In this document: positions 60,281 through 64,000 of the stretch, piece by piece | Position numbering within the stretch: the first letter of the stretch is position 1 | Layout of the letters: each line of letters opens with the position of its first letter | From: Polaromonas sp. | GTDB taxonomy: Bacteria; Pseudomonadota; Gammaproteobacteria; Burkholderiales; Burkholderiaceae | Direction: 5' to 3' | DNA: 64,000 nucleotides | Assembly (NCBI GenBank): GCA_013823505.1 | Contig: PNMH01000007.1 | Coordinates: 24,568 to 88,567 of the forward strand | Program-made: the position numbers and the translations under genes | Notes under the pieces: generated by a model | Seen by the model: the letters and a program-made list of their open reading frames with translations, nothing else | Told to the model about the DNA's origin: nothing | Database searches by the model: none

Positions 60281-62107
60281 ATGACCTTTGACGATCTGAA
60301 ACTGGCCCCGGCCATCGTGCAAGCCGTGCGTGAGCATGGCTACGAAACCCCAACCCCCATCCAGGCCGAGGCGATTCCCGCCGTGCTGGCCGGGCGCGAC
60401 CTGCTCGGTGGAGCCCAGACGGGCACCGGCAAGACCGCTGCCTTCACCCTGCCCCTGCTGCAACGCCTGGCCGACGGCGAGCGCGCCAAGAACCGCTTCG
60501 GCGGCGTGGCCATCCGCGCCCTGGTGCTCACCCCCACCCGCGAACTCGCCGCGCAGGTTGAAGAGTCGGTGCGCACCTACGGCAAACACCTGACGCTCAC
60601 CTCCACCGTCGTCTTCGGCGGCGTGGGCATGAACCCGCAGATCAACGCCATGAAGCGCGGCGTCGACGTGCTGGTGGCCACCCCCGGCCGCTTGCTCGAC
60701 CTGCAGCAGCAAGGTTTCCTGGACCTCTCCGGCGTGCAGATGCTGGTGCTGGACGAGGCCGACCGCATGCTCGACATGGGCTTCATCCACGACGTGAAGA
60801 AAATCCTGGCGCTGGTGCCGAAAGAGAAGCAGAGCCTGCTGTTCTCCGCCACCTTCAGCGACGAGATCCGTGACCTGGCCAGCGCGCTGTTGAAAGACCC
60901 GCTGCACATCCAGGTGACCCCGCGCAACACCACGGTGCAGCGCATCACCCAGGTGATCCACCCCGTGGGCCGTGGCAAGAAAAAAGCCCTGCTGGTGCAC
61001 ATCATCAACCAGCACAACTGGAGCCAGGTGCTGGTGTTCACCCGCACCAAGTTCGGCGCCAACAACGTGGCCGAATTCCTCACGAAAAACGGCATCCAGG
61101 CGATGGCCCTGCACGGCAACAAGAGCCAGGGTGCCCGCACCCAGGCGCTGGCCGGCTTCAAGAGCGGCGACATCCGCGCCCTGGTGGCCACCGACATCGC
61201 AGCGCGCGGCATCGACATCGATGAGCTGCCGCACGTGGTGAACTACGAAATCCCGAACGTCAGCGAAGACTACGTGCACCGCATCGGCCGCACCGGTCGC
61301 GCGGGCAACGACGGCGCAGCGGTCAACCTCGTGAGCCTGGACGAAGAAGGTTTCATGATGGAGATCGAGCGCTTCACGAAGCAGCGCATCCCCGTGCAGA
61401 TGTTCCCCGAGTTCATGCCCGAGCCGGGTGAGAAGGCCGAGCCGATCGCCATGGGCCGCCAGACCATCTGGGGCGGTGCCGGCAAGCCGCCGAGCCGCGA
61501 CGTGATGGCTGCAGCCGCCAAGGCCGCGCGCACGGAAATGATGCAGCGCGTGCGCGAGAAAAAAGCCGGTGAGCCGCAACAGGCGCGGGGCAACGGCGGC
61601 GGTGGTGGCCAGCGCCAGCGCCCGGCCGGTGACGGCGCCCAGATCGACGGCCCGCGCGGCGAAGGCCGCCGCGGTGGTGGCGGTCAGCGTGCGAATGGCA
61701 ACGGCGGCAATGGTGGTGGCCAGCCACGCAGCAACAACGGCCCACGCAACGGCGGCGGCCAGGGTCCACGCCCACCGCGCCAGCAGGCCGATCGCGGCGA
61801 CCGCATGGACCGCGCACCGCGCGAAGACCGTGGCCCGCGTGAAGACCGCGAACCCGGCGCCGAGCGCCAGCCGGGCCCGAACGCCCACCTGGGTAGCCTG
61901 CGCATCAAGGAACCCCGCCCACGTGCAGCCAACCCGGGCGGCCAGCCCGATCCGCTGCGCACCAGCATCGACGCCATGCGCACCAGCAACCGCGGTGGCA
62001 AGGGCGGTGGCGGTGGCGGTGGCGGCCGAGGCGGCCCACGCGGTGGCGGTGGTGGTGGTGGCGGCAACGCCGATCCGCTGCGCACCAACTACGGCAGGAT
62101 TCGCTGA
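60281..62107 (+). CDS. rhlE: DEAD-box RNA helicase RhlE-type with long Gly/Arg-rich tail
   Basis: 608 residues. Helicase core with all motifs: Q-motif [55 protein letters not shown], then [21 protein letters not shown] and [11 protein letters not shown]. After about residue 400 an arm of about 200 residues is rich in Gly, Arg, Asn and Pro (RGG-like, GGGGG runs), a typical disordered RNA-binding extension of RhlE2-like proteins. Start at 60281 ([16 protein letters not shown]) is the family start, although no clear ribosome-binding site is seen. Confidence 0.93.
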   Translation: MTFDDLKLAPAIVQAVREHGYETPTPIQAEAIPAVLAGRDLLGGAQTGTGKTAAFTLPLLQRLADGERAKNRFGGVAIRALVLTPTRELAAQVEESVRTYGKHLTLTSTVVFGGVGMNPQINAMKRGVDVLVATPGRLLDLQQQGFLDLSGVQMLVLDEADRMLDMGFIHDVKKILALVPKEKQSLLFSATFSDEIRDLASALLKDPLHIQVTPRNTTVQRITQVIHPVGRGKKKALLVHIINQHNWSQVLVFTRTKFGANNVAEFLTKNGIQAMALHGNKSQGARTQALAGFKSGDIRALVATDIAARGIDIDELPHVVNYEIPNVSEDYVHRIGRTGRAGNDGAAVNLVSLDEEGFMMEIERFTKQRIPVQMFPEFMPEPGEKAEPIAMGRQTIWGGAGKPPSRDVMAAAAKAARTEMMQRVREKKAGEPQQARGNGGGGGQRQRPAGDGAQIDGPRGEGRRGGGGQRANGNGGNGGGQPRSNNGPRNGGGQGPRPPRQQADRGDRMDRAPREDRGPREDREPGAERQPGPNAHLGSLRIKEPRPRAANPGGQPDPLRTSIDAMRTSNRGGKGGGGGGGGRGGPRGGGGGGGGNADPLRTNYGRIR

Positions 62108-62133
62108 ACGGGTCGCTGAACTACAGTGCGGTC

Positions 62134-63207
62134 ATGCAAAACGACCGCACGCTCCCCACACCCGACGCCCCGTCGGCCTTCATCGGCAACGGGGCGTCGC
62201 CACGATGGGCCACGCTCATGGTGGCCACCTGCAACGTGCTCAACCTGGCTCAGCCGGGTCGCCATTTCTACGATGGACAAGACCCGTACACCAACACCGA
62301 GTTCGATCGCAAGGTCGAGTGGCTGGGCAACCGCTTCAAGGCGCTCAACGCCGACGTGATCGCGGTGCAGGAAGTCTGGGATGAACTCGCCCTGCGCGCC
62401 GCCGTGGCACGCAGCGGCCTGCAATACAGCTCGGTGGTGGTGCCCGGCGCGGAGAACGGCCCGGGACAGATCGGCGCCCAAGGCACGCCGCGCGTGGGTA
62501 TCGTCACGCGCCTGAAACTGGAGTCGGTCGAGTCGATCGTCAACTTTCCCGCCGCGGCGGTGGTGCAGGTGCCGGGCCTCGGCGCCCACACCCGATTCGA
62601 GCGTCCGCCGTTGGTGGCCACGCTCCGCATGAAGCACGGCCAGCCGGTGTGCGTGATCACCGCTCACCTCAAGAGCAAACGCCCCAAGTACCTGGAAGAC
62701 GCCAGCGGCAAGACCATCGAAGACACCGACGACCCCGCCGTGCAGGCGCTGGGGTCCCTGCGTTCGCTCATCATGCGCGCCGGCGAGGCGCTGGCATTGC
62801 GACTGAAGGTGGTGGAGCTGCTGCACCGCACACGCCTGCCGCTGGTGCTCATGGGCGATCTCAACGACGGCCCGCACAGCGTGACCACGCAACTGATCGC
62901 TGCGACCTCGCAGGTGGCTTACGACAAAGGCGCGCGCGACAACGCGCTGTTCAGCGCCTGGGATGTGCAGGGCGACGCCGCGCTGCGCCGTGACGTGGCG
63001 TATTCCCACATCCACCAGGGCTACCCCGAGGTGCTCGACCAGGTGCTGGTGAGCGAGGAGTTTGTGGCCAGCAGCCGTGGCGCGATTGGCGATGTGCGGC
63101 GCGTGGAGGTGTTCAACGACCACCTCTTTGAAGGCCGCGACCGCACCCGCAGCGACCACGGCTTCGTGCGCGCCTTGCTCAGGCTGCGCCTGCCCGATGG
63201 CGCGTGA
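62134..63207 (+). CDS. Endonuclease/exonuclease/phosphatase (EEP) family hydrolase
   Basis: 357 residues. EEP-fold motifs: LMVATCNVLNLAQPGRHFYDGQD (first Asn), LNADVIAVQEVWDELAL (Glu metal ligand), LPLVLMGDLNDGPHSVTTQLI (Asp and Asn), and TRSDHGFVRALLRL (terminal Asp-His). It hydrolyses phosphodiesters, but the substrate is not evident. No signal peptide is visible, so probably cytoplasmic. It follows rhlE after 26 bp. Confidence 0.9.
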   Translation: MQNDRTLPTPDAPSAFIGNGASPRWATLMVATCNVLNLAQPGRHFYDGQDPYTNTEFDRKVEWLGNRFKALNADVIAVQEVWDELALRAAVARSGLQYSSVVVPGAENGPGQIGAQGTPRVGIVTRLKLESVESIVNFPAAAVVQVPGLGAHTRFERPPLVATLRMKHGQPVCVITAHLKSKRPKYLEDASGKTIEDTDDPAVQALGSLRSLIMRAGEALALRLKVVELLHRTRLPLVLMGDLNDGPHSVTTQLIAATSQVAYDKGARDNALFSAWDVQGDAALRRDVAYSHIHQGYPEVLDQVLVSEEFVASSRGAIGDVRRVEVFNDHLFEGRDRTRSDHGFVRALLRLRLPDGA

Positions 63208-63210
63208 GCT

Positions 63211-63594
63211 TCAGACCTTGACGAACGCGGTCACCAGTGGCTCGTCGCCGACCTGCCGGCTCCAGTGGCCGTGCAGGTTGGCATCGAAGGTGGCACCTGC
63301 AGGCAGCGTGTCGGCCGAATAGAAGTGGTCGCCTGCGCCGAAGGTGCGAGAGCTGCCGTCCTGCAGGCCGATTTCCATCTGTCCTTGGAGCACGAACAGC
63401 CACTGCGGCGCATCGGTGCAATGGAACTGGCTGCGGAACCCCACCGGGCTCTGCCGCAATTGCAGACCGCTCGCGGGCAAGACCGGCGACAGGCGTGCAG
63501 CCGGCGTCCCCTGGTCGAGGTCGACGGTCTCCTCGCGGAACCGGGCGCGACCATCGGTGTCGGTGAACAGCACCACCTTGTGGAACGGAATCAT
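63211..63594 (-). CDS. Cupin-domain protein
   Basis: 127 residues. Start at 63594 (MIPFHKVVLFTDTDGRARF) with GGAGCC upstream. Single cupin barrel: FRSQFHCTDAPQWLFVLQGQMEIGLQDGSS with one possible metal His, and FGAGDHFYSADTLPAGA. Metal binding is incomplete relative to active dioxygenase cupins, so a ligand-binding role is as likely. Converges with the EEP gene with a 3-bp gap. Confidence 0.82.
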   Translation of the reverse strand: MIPFHKVVLFTDTDGRARFREETVDLDQGTPAARLSPVLPASGLQLRQSPVGFRSQFHCTDAPQWLFVLQGQMEIGLQDGSSRTFGAGDHFYSADTLPAGATFDANLHGHWSRQVGDEPLVTAFVKV

Positions 63595-63636
63595 GAAAGG
63601 CTCCTGAAAACGGTGCACGGTTGTACCAGACAGCAC

Positions 63637-63670
63637 AACGCCCGGGGTCCTGCGAAGGAACCCGGGCGTT
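63637..63670 (-). terminator. Hairpin after the DUF4148 gene
   Basis: AACGCCCGGG (63637-63646) and its complement (63661-63670) form a perfect 10-bp stem with a 14-nt loop between the DUF4148 stop and the cupin start. No T-run. Confidence 0.5.
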
Positions 63671-63715
63671 GGTGTTGCCAGCCTCGTGGGATGGCGACGG
63701 TGCTTGCGAAAACGA

Positions 63716-64000
63716 TCAGTTGGACTTCACGGCGCGAGCGTTCACCAGTTCGGCACGCACGTCTTCACGCGACTTGCCCTGGGCCACGACCGGCTGTGGG
63801 TAGCGGTTGGGGTACAGCTGGTTGAAGCGCAGGCCCGTTTCGCCGTCGGCGATCAGGTCGCCATTGCGCTGGGCTTCGGCCAGTTCGGCCTTCACTTCAG
63901 CGCGGGTCTTGCCCTGCGCAACCACTTCAACGGCGGGTGCCGAAGTGCGGGTGGCTGCGTATTGCTCGGGGTACAGCTGGTTCAGACGCTGACCGGTTTC
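63716..64000 (-). CDS. DUF4148 protein, C-terminal part (5' end outside window)
   Basis: The frame is open to the window edge and the upstream part is missing. The visible 94 residues contain two similar units, each NQLYP...Y followed by VAQGK-S/T-R-x-x-V-x-AEL (repeat spacing about 45 residues), typical of DUF4148 proteins of Burkholderiales, which are small exported proteins of unknown function. The N-terminal signal peptide would lie beyond base 64000. Confidence 0.8.
   Translation of the reverse strand, partial: ETGQRLNQLYPEQYAATRTSAPAVEVVAQGKTRAEVKAELAEAQRNGDLIADGETGLRFNQLYPNRYPQPVVAQGKSREDVRAELVNARAVKSN

Overview
The window is a chromosomal segment of a GC-rich betaproteobacterium, most likely order Burkholderiales, family Comamonadaceae (Hydrogenophaga-like). 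The grounds are the very high GC, a long E. coli-type gshA, a beta-ketothiolase almost identical in plan to Cupriavidus BktB, DUF1631/DUF1415/DUF4148/DUF1223 proteins, a PEP-CTERM protein, and an Aap-type amino-acid ABC operon. The genus is inferred, not proven. I see no rRNA, tRNA, CRISPR array, integrase or transposase. Most of the window is densely packed housekeeping and accessory genes on both strands.

Layout. 1-1507 is the 3' part of glnS. 1508-4649 is an AT-rich island with different codon use that holds a DUF4365 (restriction-like fold) gene overlapping a gene of unknown function, facing a zinc-ribbon protein with a HEPN-like RN-x3-H motif; this is the best candidate for a new defence-type module. 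4650-6464 is a NERD-domain SF1 helicase with host-like base composition. 6599-9387 carries a small membrane protein, a MntA-like nucleotidyltransferase with only a stub of its HEPN partner, RidA, a LysR regulator and a flavin-binding protein. 9580-10465 is a PEP-CTERM gene with a sigma-54-like promoter and a strong terminator. 10535-17552 mixes a cold-shock/excalibur fusion, a shortened MreB-like protein, pcp, rluE, a PQQ-type sugar dehydrogenase lipoprotein, a DTW-domain tRNA modification enzyme and a membrane protein with a degenerate GGDEF domain.

17568-26180 contains an SRAP-family protein lacking its catalytic Cys2 next to a Stealth sugar-phosphotransferase, then DUF938, TerB, an RcnB-like repeat protein, a Dsb-like lipoprotein, small DUF proteins, a quinone reductase, the YlqF GTPase and an SRPBCC protein. 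26202-34276 holds a dienelactone hydrolase, gshA, dkgB, dusC, an RluA-family pseudouridine synthase, an SDR, a histidine phosphatase and bktB. The dusC/RluA intergenic region carries two divergent copies of a nested, covarying palindromic element, each in sense with the gene it precedes. 34381-37554 is a tandem pair of MscS-like channels, the first lacking the C-terminal domain.

37542-43139 has a 2OG-Fe dioxygenase, a hemerythrin-like protein, DUF2189, acuI and an acyl-CoA ligase. 43243-47647 is an aapJQMP-type amino-acid ABC operon preceded by a perfect NtrC-type dyad and a sigma-54-like element, which implies nitrogen control. 47735-49632 encodes a glycerophosphodiesterase and a DUF1223 protein. 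49694-54210 is a periplasmic copper-handling cluster (His/Cys-rich peptide, TolC-type channel, multicopper oxidase, cupredoxin, DUF411-CusF fusion). 54270-64000 holds a TAXI binding protein, DUF1631, DUF1415, ettA, rhlE, an EEP hydrolase, a cupin and the end of a DUF4148 protein.
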